Assembly (NCBI GenBank): GCA_047495785.1
Contig: JBLDXI010000001.1
Span: 3,658,001 to 3,722,000, forward strand
Length of the DNA stretch: 64,000 nt
Reading direction: 5' to 3'
From: Lepidodermella squamata
Taxonomy: Eukaryota; Gastrotricha
Of this stretch, positions 50,206 to 62,727 are shown in pieces; position 1 is the stretch's first letter; every line of letters starts with the position of its first letter. The notes under the pieces are model-generated. The model saw only the letters and a list, made by a program, of their open reading frames with translations, was not told the DNA's origin and did no database searches. The position numbers were made by a program, and so were the translations under genes.

Positions 50206-53200
50206 ATGTCAGGTGATACTGTGTTTGTTCTGGAGCAGCTGATAGATTTGCTATCTATTTATCCCAGTAAATACGGAACATCAAAGTATACCCTGTGCAC
50301 GTGCGCTAGTGCAAACGATGTTATCTTATCATATTTACTTAATTGCTCTAGATTCTGATTTCTTAGACTCACTCATTTACATTTCTGCCTTGCTTGCATC
50401 GTCGTTACGCGGGATCTCACCTAGTAGTTGTTTCAGAAATGCTGACCTCTCTTAGCTCTCAACTCGAGAAACTTACTCTCTTCAAACCTGCTGTGGAGAA
50501 AGGTATGTTTTCGCCTGTTATTTACCAGCGTGATCGAAGTCAGCGATTTATTTATAGTAAATGTGGTAAAAACCGAGCGTCCTGTCACACCGATATACGT
50601 AAGGTTTATATGATTTGAAGCCATTTATTTTATGCGTGCTAAACTTGTAGGATGAGGTTGAAGATCCAGCTGCTTCTTTGGATGAGCTCCATAGACTGCT
50701 CAAACGAAGGCTGTTAGTAGCGCGAACGTGGGCACTTCCGTTTTTGGGCATTGCGGAACAGGAGGAAATGGCTTCTATCTTATTTTCTGAAGTCACAAAA
50801 GTATGGCCCGATTTACACACTTGCGGTAACTTGGCGTTATTGGTACGTTGGTTTTGAATTTTCGCCTCAAAGTTAGTAAACTTGATACTCGTATTGAACG
50901 TGCCAGAACGATACGCAGAACAAAATAATGCTTCGAAGGATGACGATTTACGTGGTCACAACTTGCGAAATATTATTCGACCGGCATATCGAAATATTTC
51001 AAAGTAACAATAGATTAAATTAATTTGAACACTTGCTTAAATATATTATAATGTAGAAATGCTCAAAAGTGGTGTCTTCGAGAAACCAGCCAATTTTGTC
51101 AGAATCAAGAGAATGCTTGCTGATGAAGCAGTTCGACTGTAACGCTTTTATGATCACTCGAATTTTACCTTAATCTTTTAATCTATAGCCTGGACATCGC
51201 TATCGTTCGTCGTTACATCGGTGATGATATTCGAGCCATTGACAGTGGACAAATCGAAGCAATCGTATCAAATGAAGCAAAAAATGCTGAATTGTCATAC
51301 GGTCACTTGGTATGCTCAAGACATTATCAGCAGCTTAACCCTGAATAATATATTTTTCAGGTATCCATTAGTAGACCACCGCTTGATGTCAAGTTTAAAT
51401 GGACGTTGGAAGCTGACATCCTCGATGTGAGCGATTATTTTTTTCGTGAAATGATTTATAAAACTAAGGTACATTTCAGTTGAAATCAAAGTTGCCTGAT
51501 ATGGATTTAGCAACATTGCGATCGGTTCTTAGTACTTTGCCTCCCCTTCCTCCCATCATGATTGCCGATGAGAATGCAGAAGGAAATTCATCTCAAGCAG
51601 AGCCGCAAGTTATATCGTCGAGAAAACTTGAGCGGAAATCAACGGAGGAACTTCTGGTTGCAACGTCCAGAAATCATGCTGAGAGAGTGGTGAATACTAC
51701 AGGGGTTAAGCGAACATTCAGCGCGAAAGATCCACTAAAATACTACGAACCAGAGTTTTCGAATGAAAAAGCCGGCGACACGTTTATTACTCAGCCTGTT
51801 GAAATTAGCGAAGAGCAAAAGAAAGCAATCATAAAATCCAACAATAAAGTTAAAATTCCCGAAGATCCGGACACAGTTATTCAGCCTCTTCTGAAGGTTT
51901 GACTGCGTCATAAAGAAACGTGGAATATACTTATTGTAAGTTTAGGCATCGCTGTACTTGGAAGGTGTTGCGAGGAGAACTATGGAAAAAGAAGTGAGAA
52001 TTGCTGAGCTGCAAAAAATTATCGCTGAACTTGAGCAGAAACGACAAGTGTAAGTACCTTTGAAAAATAGTTTCAGTCGGATCAAAATTGAGCTTTCTAG
52101 TGAGGTCCGCCGATCGCCCTATCTTCAGCCTGATTTCTTCGATGTGCAGATATCTAAGGAGGTTGGACTCATCTAAGCTAGTTCTTGCGAATTGCTTATG
52201 ATCGCCTGATTTTAGATTGTCATGCGAGCATCAGGGGCGAGGGTGACTGAACGCCAACTCGAAGCTGCCATGTCTCTTCAAGCGTTTTTGCCGTATTTCG
52301 ACGAGTTGAACTATGACGTAATTATTTGATCTCAAGTTATTATTTTCTGACAAAGATCGAAAACAGGTAACGGAAGCAGACATATCGGAAATGGATGAAA
52401 GTTTATTTGTCCATCGCGAGTTGGCCGATGTCTACAAAGAAATCGTAGCTGTGATACCTAAAGATTACCTCGAAGTATCATCCGATAAAACTGTCCAGCC
52501 AACTGCAAGTGGGCAATTTGACATAACGCGGTGTATTGCTTCGACTCGATTGCAGCGGGCGGCTGGAGGAGGATCGGCTACTATCAGTCGATTGCCGCCT
52601 AGTAGTTTTCTTAAATTGGCCGTTGAGGAAGCTCCGTGGCACAAGGAAGGGTTCAAAACTTGGGTCAAAAAGTGAGAAACTGGAAATAATAATATAAAAT
52701 CAAGTCATTGGTAATTTTATAGCGGACCCTCGAAAGCGCTAAGCACAACCAACCGAGTTCGGGTAAGGATTTTACGTTTTATTCTTAAAATTTGTAAAAT
52801 TATTCGGCGAAAATTGTGAACGGTTGAAGTATGATCCTGTAACGAAATTGGTCAGCTATGATTCCGATAGATTCCCTAAACCTTCCCATTTATTCCGTTT
52901 ACAACCCTAGAACCGAAAATTTGTTCAACCTCGATTAGGATCCCGAGAATCCGTGCTTTTCCGAGTATTTTTGATTGCTTTTTGATTACAGTTGACGGCT
53001 CATGTCCCGCCTGGAAGTGCCGGAATTGCTCGAGTTTTGAGCGAGAATCTTCCCGATTTTATGGATCCAAAATGTGAGAATTTCGGATTATTACGCTGAT
53101 GAGATTTTTCAAATTTCAAATTTTTCAGTATTCATGTCTTGGCACTCGTGGTGGCGTCAGTTTTTTTCAGTCGAAGACTTTTACAAGTACATCAATCGGC

Positions 53201-55380
53201 AAGACACCGATTTTCTATGCTTCATCTACCACTTGTGGGGCGAGGAGGGAGGTCGATTTGACAGTGCTATTGGCTTGAGTAGCGGATCTGCGACCCCGAT
53301 TTCCGCCCATTCGCCAGTTCGGGGCCACAAAAACCACTCAACTCTTTCAAGCAACCACCCGTCCGCCACAGCCACCCCGGCGCCACAATCCGGCCCGCCT
53401 CAATCGATGTGGGCAATTGACGTTACGGTTCGCGATCCGTTGGAGACTGAGGCCGAAATTCAAGATAGGGCGACTAGAGCGGCCCAGGCGGCGAAGGAGG
53501 GCTCGCGAATTTTCACCGTCACTGGCATGACGCATTCAATGTCGCTGGGTGATATGGCAGCTCAGCGTATTGAAAATCGTAAAAAAGAGGAATTGTAAGT
53601 TACTGTCATTTTATTAGCCCGACTTGATACTAATTACAGTGAAATGTAACCCATAACCCACATTTGATTTACTTTTGAATTCCTAACTGTTTTAAGCTTT
53701 CGTAAACTAATTCAAGGATCAATATCAAGGAAAAGATCGCTCAATAAGTATATAAAAATGCTACTAATACCCATTTAGGCCAATTTGTAGCTTCAGCTAT
53801 CACCTATTTTTCGAAAATTCCTGTAGGGTGACTACAATCCTAGGGTGTCGAGAAGGCAAAGGAAATCGTAAAAACTCGATGAAAGCGAATAAAAAACCGT
53901 TGTCCCATAGGCTTGGAGGCTTGGAAATGACCCAGCACCGTTTAGTGCTCAAAATCGATATAGCAAAAAGTGGAATATGTCACTAAGGTAAATAATGGCC
54001 TTGGATCTTATCAGGTTGATGAAATTGTTCTGCGAGAGCGACTTCCTAACTATCACCGTTCTTGACGTAATAGCTCAGGTGTGGCAATGGGTGAGGTCAC
54101 GTGACAAATCTCCGTAACCTTCGATGATAAAAAAATATAGGGTTTTCACAGTTCGAATCCACGAATTTCTATCAAAATATGACACATAAATTTGGGAATT
54201 ATAACGAAATGTTCTTGGGATTTTGTCCGTTCTTTTCACGCATATTCGAAGATAAGTCGCTAAATTGAGGATCCGAACTCGGTTCCGGTTCCAAAAAAGT
54301 GTTTTAATTGTCTCGCTCCGAACCCTTCTTTCAAAGTGAAAAACTGCCGATTCGTTTGAATCGTCGAAAAAATATGAAAAATGTCAATCTTTAGAGGTCA
54401 ACCAGTGTTATTCGGATCTTTTTTCCCTGGCTCGAAAAGGTAATAGTTCCATCTTCAAAACAGGCCTCGTATTTTAGAACGAGCCTGAAGCTTTGGAAGG
54501 ATAGTCTGCTTTGCCAAATTGAAATGCCTAACTAACTACTTATCAAATTAGTTTGATCGTAGGCTTGGATCAACTTGAAAATTTCATGCGGAATATTTTT
54601 CAATTTCTTCGCTTGTCATTTTTTGTCATGGCATATTCGGTTATTTTTTAATCTAGATTGTAGCATCGATATTATCGTAGTAAATTTATTACTATTGCCT
54701 GCTTATTTTTCAGAGCTCGACGTAAATTATCGCCCGACGAAGTTCTGGACAAAGAACTGGCTGCTATGACAATCCCGCAACGCTTCGAACGAGTTTGGGA
54801 CTTGCTACGGGTTGACGAAGACTACCGAGCTAGAATGGCCTTTAAATACGCAAGTGCCGATACAGCTCGGTTGCTTTTCCTCGCAAAACTCTGGGAAAGC
54901 GCGACCCATGTCATTTTGAAACGCGAATACGTCCTCGGCCAGTTCGAGCAGTTCGAGCGCATCGCCTCGGACCCGAACCGATTCTTCGAAAAAGGCTACC
55001 TCGGCTCGACCCAGGCGAGGCTGGACGAAGAAATCGTGCGTGCCTCGTTGTCAAAACAGCTCGATGAACTTGAAGCTAAGGTGAAAAACGAAATAAATCG
55101 ACTTTCAAACGGCACAGGCGGCGAGGTTGTGTACTACCGCGGGCGGCCGTATTTGGAGAAAATGCAGGGTGACCGCGTGCAGGTGTTATTCTGGCTGGCG
55201 GAGGAGCGGAAAGCCGAGGCTATTCGGCGCCATTTGGCTGATAAACGCCTCACCGAGGCGCTATTCAACTCGCCGCTCATCGGCGCGCCATCGCTGTCGC
55301 CTCGCTCGTATAAGAAACGGGTGCAGAGCACGGCGTCACAGGTTCTACCGCTGACAATTGATGACGTTTTATCGTATTAA
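50206..55380 (+). CDS. CCDC87: CCDC87 family protein, 17 exons
   Basis: Exons at 50206-50266, 50437-50502, 50540-50598, 50651-50842, 50907-51003, 51057-51138, 51189-51309, 51361-51426, 51480-51896, 51946-52049, 52101-52161, 52216-52317, 52367-52671, 52723-52762, 52992-53073, 53129-53594 and 54714-55380 join in phase throughout: 995 residues. Homology to CCDC87 is clear at the C-terminus (ASDPNRFFEKGYLGS; YYRGRPYLEKMQGDRVQVLF) and in the middle (SVEDFYKYINRQDTDFLCFI). CCDC87 is a sperm acrosome/flagellum-linked protein in mammals. No catalytic domain is expected. The third exon rests on a very short 37-nt intron and is less certain. A frame at 49872-50019 ending RLSFELSAK before GTGAGC may be an extra 5' exon. 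Confidence 0.88.
53595..54713. other. Last CCDC87 intron, no nested gene seen
   Basis: A 1.1-kb intron, far longer than the other introns of this gene. No frame of interest or repeat relation was found. Confidence 0.5.
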
Positions 55381-56971
55381 CTCATCAAAAATAAATTTTT
55401 CATCAAATTATCATGTGCCCTTAAACTATTTGCCAAAATATTTTTTTCATGAGATTATTTAATTTTTATTTAATTTTCGCAAAATGAAAGGAATAAATGA
55501 AAAATGAGTGAAAGCGCCCCTTTTATCAACTGAGCCATCGGTGTATATTATTAGGTACCCAGAAACTTGTTTTTCAGTAATAGGTGCACCCAGGTGCAAA
55601 AAAACCAACCGGGTGAAGAGGTCTGTCACATGACCGCATTATTTATTTGATAGTAAATAAAGTTCGGAACGGTGACACCGGATGAATAGAAGACCTAAAG
55701 CTCATTTAGAGCTCTTTCAGCTCTATGCATTAGGAGCTGTGCATCGAAGAAATAACAAAAATTAAAGGGTCTCAAAATTTGAACTACATAAATAAAGGTT
55801 CCAACTCTAATTTGAGTCCTTGCACTCAATTTTCCGGTTCTTTGTGGTCGGCGATATAGTGATGTATTCTATTACTTCGGGATTCCGGGAACCTACCATC
55901 TAGGCTACAAGACAGCGGATATCGGGAAAATGTAAAATCACTGATTTTTTAAAATCGATAGCTACTTGGAATCGATATTTGGATATCGACCGTACAGTTG
56001 ATTGCTGATGAGATAAAAAAGACCTGAAGCTGGAGAAATTATATCTCGGGGAAAATTTATTGCTGGAACCCTAAATTTAGGGAGCTAACTTTTGGCGAAC
56101 AGCCAAAACTAAGGTCTTTGCGATGAATTTTAGTAAACGAGAGCAATTTAGTGACGGGATTCAAAACTCGTGATTTATGCGAATCTGAGAAACGTTTAAT
56201 CCAGAATTGAACACTTTCTTTGGAAAGTCGAAGTGTTAGGAAATTGTGAGAAGAATACATATATTCTGGAGGCTGGCAATTTGAAACCAATGACCTACTT
56301 CTGAATCTTTCATTTTTTACAGGTTGCATTTCTTAACCGACCTAGGTAATTTCTTTGAAGGTGACCAATTTCTGACCAGCAAATTGACCGCATTTTTGTA
56401 TTGATTTCATTACAAAAACGCTGACAAGTCCATGTATGAAAGGACTTTTCGTACCTCTCCACCGCAGGTTCCAAAAAAAAACGAGATATAGACCGTCTTA
56501 ATTTCAGGTGGCTATTATCTACGCTAGAATGGTCTTGTGACTGAAAAGGCGTGGATCGTCGATGTATTATGTTTATTAATGGTAATTACGGGCAGAGATT
56601 TATGTCGTTAAGTCGTATCAGTGATCGTCTTTTTTGCGCGCTTCGATGCGATACGCTGGCCAATGTAAACGAGCTCAATAGGTTGCCAGGGCTGTGATGT
56701 TTACGAAGTTTTCGCATAAAAAGTGACAAATCAAAGCGCACTCGAGAGAAAACGGCAGCCTTTCAAGTCTTCAATAGGCGTGTGGTGACAGCTTGCTGCT
56801 GGCAGTGAAACAAAGCATAACGGCGCGCAAGATGGCCCTCGAGATATCCTATCACTGAGTTGAATTTATACACACCTCTTTTTTCGACGGAAATTACGCG
56901 CAGGAGTGAACAACTTCCGCCTCGCAACTTACGCTGCTGGCCACAACCACAACAGAGCCTAACAAAGAAAC
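55381..56971. other. Intergenic region, no gene seen
   Basis: AT-rich sequence between CCDC87 and the next plus-strand gene. It contains an AATAAA at about 55390 as a likely CCDC87 poly(A) signal. A minus-strand frame at 56057-56329 has no recognisable content. A more GC-rich stretch at about 56640-56840 may be the promoter of the following gene. Confidence 0.4.
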
Positions 56972-58644
56972 ATGCCTACAACATCGCAACAGGGCCTCAA
57001 GCGGTCCAAAACGATGGTGGATGTTGAAAAGTCGCGAAAAACAGCGCATCGCGAGGCCATCGCTCGAGCGAATGTAAACCTCATAAAGAAATCTATCGAT
57101 AGAAGCGCTGGATTTCGGGCGAATCAGATCTTGCAAGAGCAGAAGATCATTTACAGGCGATTCCAGTCTAAACTGATGGTTACCCAACTGAACCATGCTC
57201 GTCTGCACGGCGATAAGGAAAAACTGCGAGAAGTCAAACACAAGTAAGTGAAACATGGCTGTCCCAACTTATTTAACCTTCTGTTTCAGGTTGAAAAGCT
57301 TGAGGCTGCTTGATGACGATGATGAGTTTGACTTTTTTCGACATTTGACCGCTGACACTGCAAGGGAACGCTCGAGGCAGCTCGGTATAGATCGAAGTGC
57401 ATCTGCTGCGGACGACAGTCCTAATGAACAGAATGACAATGACGACTCTGGGGGAGATACTGACGATGATGAGATGCATGATTACTTCGATGATACACCT
57501 CGCGTGCGAAGCAGTCATTCTGTCATCGTCATAGGCAGCACACCATCTCCTACTGTTTCATTGCCGAGAGGTTCTACAGCACGTTTAGCGTCTCAATCAG
57601 CAAAAGGAAGAAGTAACTTCATGCCATTTTACGATTTGTTAATTGAGCTTCTTGCCTACTAGATCAAACTGCTGAGACAGAGGTGTCCCCTGCAGATCCA
57701 CATTCGAAGATGCTACGGAGCGTGACTTTTCACCAAACTGAAGAGGAATCGGCCTCAAGTGGCAAAAATCACAAGAGCGATAAAGGGGAAGTCAACAGGG
57801 CTAAATCCTGCGGACCTCAGCTGGTAAAACGAGTTTTTATTTGACTTCATTACCAAACTAACTAATGTTGTTGCAGAACTCCGATGGACGCGCTTCTGCT
57901 CAACCTCCAAGCCATCCTCCCCCAGACTACAGCTCTATTGAAAAGCCTTCTCTGCCCATTCGTCCAATGACAGCGGCTAATTCAGTCAGAAGCCGGAAGA
58001 GTCCGTCAAATTTTAAGGAGAAGGCTGACCCGATTGGCGCAGTTGCTGCAGCCAATACGAATGAGGAGGGATTGGATGAGGAAGATATGATTTCCCCGAA
58101 ATCTGCCATGGAGCGGTCCAGCCCTTCGCCGAAACCTAGCACGGCTCGCTCTAACACCGCCTCCAACATTTTCATGAAGAAAACTGGTCCAACGAAGCTG
58201 GAGAAGTGGAACGAATGGATGCAGAGGCGCAACTACCGAGGGGTGGTTAGGAATTTTTGTGAGTCTCTGTATTACGTGCCCGAGCCAGAACCTGTGCCAG
58301 TCATGCCAACGCCTGAACCTTCGAAAGCTGACACACCTCCTAAAGATCGACCCCGTGGCAGACGAACCAGTTTCGCGCCTAATCAGGAGCCACATGCTGA
58401 GCAGAAGCCCGAAGAGCCGAAGTCGCTTACACCAGTCGCTCCGCCCAGCGTGACGCCGAAACCGATTAGAGTGGTACCAGCTTTCCACGCTTTCGACTAC
58501 AACGACGTTTTCTTGCAAGACATGAGGGCGAAGCGGAAGACTAAACCGCTCGAAATCGTGCCCGATCCAGACGAACTCCGCCGAACGGCTGGAAACCCTA
58601 GTGTTCGAAATCTCACGATGAACCGCATTTCCTTTCACGTTTAA
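56972..58644 (+). CDS. Unrecognised four-exon protein, disordered with basic N-terminus
   Basis: Exons 56972-57243, 57290-57612, 57663-57823 and 57877-58644 join in phase into 507 residues. The first 90 residues are basic and helical (AIARANVNLIKKSIDR). An acidic Asp/Asn stretch follows (DNDDSGGDTDDDEMHD), then Ser/Pro-rich disorder. The most ordered segment is KLEKWNEWMQRRNYRGVVRN near residue 365, followed by a Pro/Glu run. The tail ends NRISFHV. The family is not recognised. It directly follows CCDC87 on the same strand. An AATAAA at 58986-58991 fits its 3' end. Confidence 0.75.
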
Positions 58645-59131
58645 CAAAGAGACACTGGATAGCATCAAATTCTGGAAAATACTTCCGTGAAACTTTCATA
58701 TGATGACTTCTTGCACTTGATTGAAGAAACTGGCTTTCTTTACAAATTTTGTTCGCCCAGATGGAAGCTTGGTGCTAGTAGTAGAAGAAGTTCGTCCGAT
58801 CGGAAATTTTGTATTCTTCCTTCCCAGTATATTGAGTTTATTTTGTAAAATTTCCCGGTGATTTGTACATACAACTTGGCACTTGTAAAGCTGTTCCCAT
58901 GTTTATATCATTTTGCTTAAAAATTCAAATATCTGTTAAATCAAGCGTTTCCGATTATTATATCGTAGAGTCAAAATAGACACGAAATAAAGCGACTGCT
59001 ATTGTGATTTGAACCAGTAGGTTTCTTTAGCATTTTCAGGTCAGATTTTCCTTTACTAAGCTATTAGGCTTCGTCTCAAAACAAATTATTGAAGAAATCA
59101 ATTTTATTTTCTCTGAATTATAAGACTGAAA

Positions 59132-61490
59132 CTAAACAGTGGTATCGTCGATTAAAACCGGCTGATCTTGCGTTTGACTTGGATCGATCACTCCGTTATC
59201 ATTCTTGACACGCTTGCATCCGAAAATACGTTCTGTGCAATGAAACGTCCAATCTCTCAACAAAGCTTCTCCGCCTTCGTTCTCGCCAGATTTTGAGTAG
59301 TAACGCGCTCGGTATTCGTCGACCAGCGAGCTTTCAGCCGGCAGCCATTCGTCGGTCGGGAGAAAGACGCTCGCCAGTTTATTTTTCCACCCGCGATGAG
59401 GCGATTTTATTAAGACGTAAATCGCAAATCCTGGAATTGGCACGAAAGACACTAAGGAAATGAGCCAGCCAATAGCGATTGACCATTTCGGGTATTGGTA
59501 GCTGCCATAGGACGGATCTCGCAGGTTCCATAGACCGATAAATAGAAGAGCAGCCATGATAAGGGGCGTAACTACCAGCCAACAAATTTTCCAAAAATAA
59601 TTTGGCTGTGAGCCAAGCATGAGTTTAACATCCTCTGAGAATCTGCTCAGCCCGTAAATGTAGCTGATAATAACGATTTCGAGGAAAGCAACGACTGTCA
59701 CAGTAATTGAAGCCGTGTACCAATCGATGAGTACGTAGAGGTACATCCCGCCTTCGCAGCAGAGAGGCAAACCGAGAAGGAAGCAAACAGCGGTAACAAG
59801 GCCAGTAACCAGAATTTTCCGAGTACGTAGCTTCGGGAAAAGATCGCATAGACCACTGACGACAGTATCAACAAAACCAAACTGGCTGTCGATCCCAAGC
59901 AGCAACAACATAAGAAAGAAACAAACTGACCAGAACGCACTGCCTGGCATTTCGGCAAGCGCTTGAGGGTAAACCTAAAAGAAAGTAGGAATTAAAGCGC
60001 CGAAATAGGTTCATAACAGCTTACCACAAAAGCCAAACCGGCTCCCGAGGCTGCGAATCGACTAATGGGCATTTTCGCCCGTTTTGACATGAAGCCTATT
60101 ACAGAAAATATTGCGAAGCCTCCGTAAAGGGCGGTGAACAGATCGCAAAACGGGATTCCAATCGATTCTCTAGAAATCATCCCTGTATAAATCGAAACTT
60201 TAAATCCTTAATGACTTACACTTGCAATCGATGGTTGAACTTGTTGTAGCTAGCCATTGTAATCAAACCGCCCCATGACGGCCCGAGCGAGAAGAACATT
60301 TGTAAGGCAGCTTCGATCCAGACGTCCTTTTCGAGAAGTTTCGAAAAGTCGGGCGTGAGGTAGAACGAAAGGCCTTCGACCGCCCCATCAAGCGTCAAAC
60401 CACGAATGAGTAATGCCGTTAGCAACAGGTAAGGCAGTGTTGCGGTGACGTAAACGACTTTGCCAGTTGTCCGAACGCCTTGCATTTGGCACAGAAAGAC
60501 AATTAACCAGGCGGAGAAGAGTGACAGAGCAAGATGCCATTGAGGTGGACCCATATTTTCAATGCCGCTATCACTTTTCAATCCAAGTACCACGTTGCTA
60601 AAATCGAGAGATAACTGATTTTTAGTCAATTTATGAGAAATCTTACTTCCAAAAATCTTCGCTGGGCAGAAGGAAATCCTTGGGGGCGGCACTTGAGCAT
60701 TCCGAGAAATTCGAAGTTCCATTTGAGGAAATTAAAGTCCGATTAAATAAAGTGGAATTGCTATCACAAGACTCCGCTGCGGCTGTAAAAGGGTCATGGC
60801 ACTTCTCTAAAATTAGCAAAATTAAAAGAACAATATTTCGCAATTATTGAAAAATTACCTGTGTTCCAAGAATTTGTGCAACCTATCCATGGTAAATTTC
60901 CGGATACAGATTTCACCAGGTAAAAAAGGCCTGTATTGTTTAGATCAGAGTCAATAAAAATTCGAATTCTGCAGGGGTATAACTTACACCATGTTAATAG
61001 CATGTTGTAATAAATACTAGCTATTCCGGAGAGGAGGACGCATGCGTAACCGACGCCCTTGAAAATGGGGCACAGGCTCCACATGGTGAGCGGACTAAGG
61101 CCGGAAAATTGGCCTAGCGCCACCTCAATATAAAACAGCGGCATTCCACCAAACAACATGGCCACCAAAAATGGAATGAGAAATGCCCCACCACCATTTT
61201 TCATACACTGTGAATCAAAATGAACTCGGTTTAACAAGATTTTTTATTTCAAGTAAATTTACCAGGTATGGAAATCGCGTGAGTTCGCCAATACCAACGG
61301 AATATCCCAAGGTGGCTAAATAACAAAATACCAAGGTACCAAAAATTGATAGACAAATGACCCTACCCAGGAAGAATTCCATCTTGTTGCCCCATTGGCC
61401 TCTCTGCTGCCGCCTCCTTGTTGCCGCTGTATCTGGCGTAGTTTGCACTTCATTATTTTCGACTAATTTCTGCTTAACAGGCGAAGACAT
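59132..61490 (-). CDS. SLC6 (Na+/Cl--dependent) transporter, gene 1
   Basis: Eight exons, 61490-61367, 61315-61263, 61207-60988, 60930-60859, 60806-60647, 60597-60220, 60169-60025 and 59974-59132, join in phase into 664 residues with 12 expected membrane helices. Family marks: FPYLCMKNGGGAFLIPF (TM1-2), a glycosylated loop with N-x-S/T sites (NSTLFNRT, NGTSNFS), FFSLGPSWGGLITMASYNKF (TM6-7) and LLGIDSQFGFVDTVVSG (TM8). The first intron is 51 nt, has no stop and is a multiple of three, so simple ORF reading wrongly inserts 17 residues. TM1 has Glu52 where the family has Asn (VGIGELTRFPY). The aspartate that binds amines is Gly, pointing to amino-acid-like substrates. A paralogue follows upstream. 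Confidence 0.92.
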
Positions 61491-62727
61491 GTCCAGCTAT
61501 TACGCTGGTGGTCATAAGCTAATGCCGAGTAAAATATTCACACATTTCTGATTATAAATATCTATAAATCGACCATCATAAAATATGAATAATCTCACGT
61601 CCATTTATAAATATTACTGTAGAAAACTATTTAACGTGAATGCTTCTAGCAAGCAGCTGGAATAGCACAGAGGGTATGGCTACTACTAAAATAAACATGT
61701 GTGCTTCTCTAGATCGCCTGTTGTCACAAGAATGGTTGTATTCTAAATGAGCACATGCGATGCTCGCTCATAAAAACTCGTGCCATTGTCTGCGTCATGC
61801 CGCCTCGGAATATCTGAATGAAAAGAGCTTTAGCGTAAAGCCTCATCGGATCATGTCAATGAGAGACAACTGTTTGGCGCGTAAAAACGTGATTAAGTGA
61901 TGATAGATAAAAAAATCTTAATTTTTATCCAATCCTTATTACACGTTTTTAATAGAAAATCTTGTTTTTAAAAATTCATTCCGACATTTCGGTTATTTGC
62001 TATAACCATCTACAGGGATTAGTTCTGAACTAATCCCTGAAGGGACCAAGCCACCGAGTTTTACCCGATTACCAACTTTTTTAGATTTCTGAGCTTTTCA
62101 TACCATCGATAGAACTCATCAAGCCATGGAAAACCCCGTTGTCCGTTTTTCAAAATTCGTTTCCAGCTCTGAGAAATATTCGGAAATATTGTGTTGTTTT
62201 AGATTTTTGGCGTCACGCTCGAGTGACCCCATCGAGCAAATTCGTTCCTATGATTGATTCCAAAACGCAAAATTTGATATTTCAAGGTTAGGCTGTAAAA
62301 ATACTTCAGGGATAAGTCGCGTATGTCGTGTGGCGTCATTAAACACCATTAAACACCACCAATAGGCCATGGGACATTCAAATGAATATTAAGGGGTCTA
62401 TCTCAACTTTTCATACTTCATACCTTGCGGTTGCTACCATCGGATTCTCCATCTAGCGTATTCCTACGTTCCGCGTTTCAGAGGTATGCATTTTTGAATA
62501 AGGGAAAATTTTTGTCTCAAAATTCGATTTTCTCTTTATAAATCGACAGAGAATAGAGAATAACATTCTAGTCTACGCTAATAACAAAACTTCGGAATAC
62601 GATTTTTATCAAATTGCTATTTTTTAAAATAATTTTTGGCCTGAACGCGTGACACAACTCGAAAAACCGGGTCAATGAATCAAAGCGGAATTTTATTGCT
62701 TCTACAACGTTATTGAGGTAGCTCTAT
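61491..62727. other. Intergenic region between the two SLC6 genes
   Basis: About 1.2 kb with no coding frame of note. It contains the gene 1 promoter and the gene 2 3' flank. No shared sequence between the two transporters was seen here. Confidence 0.5.

Noticed and set aside
58006-58668. 220-codon minus-strand frame
   Set aside because: Antisense to the last exon of the 56972-58644 gene, with no splice or start context.
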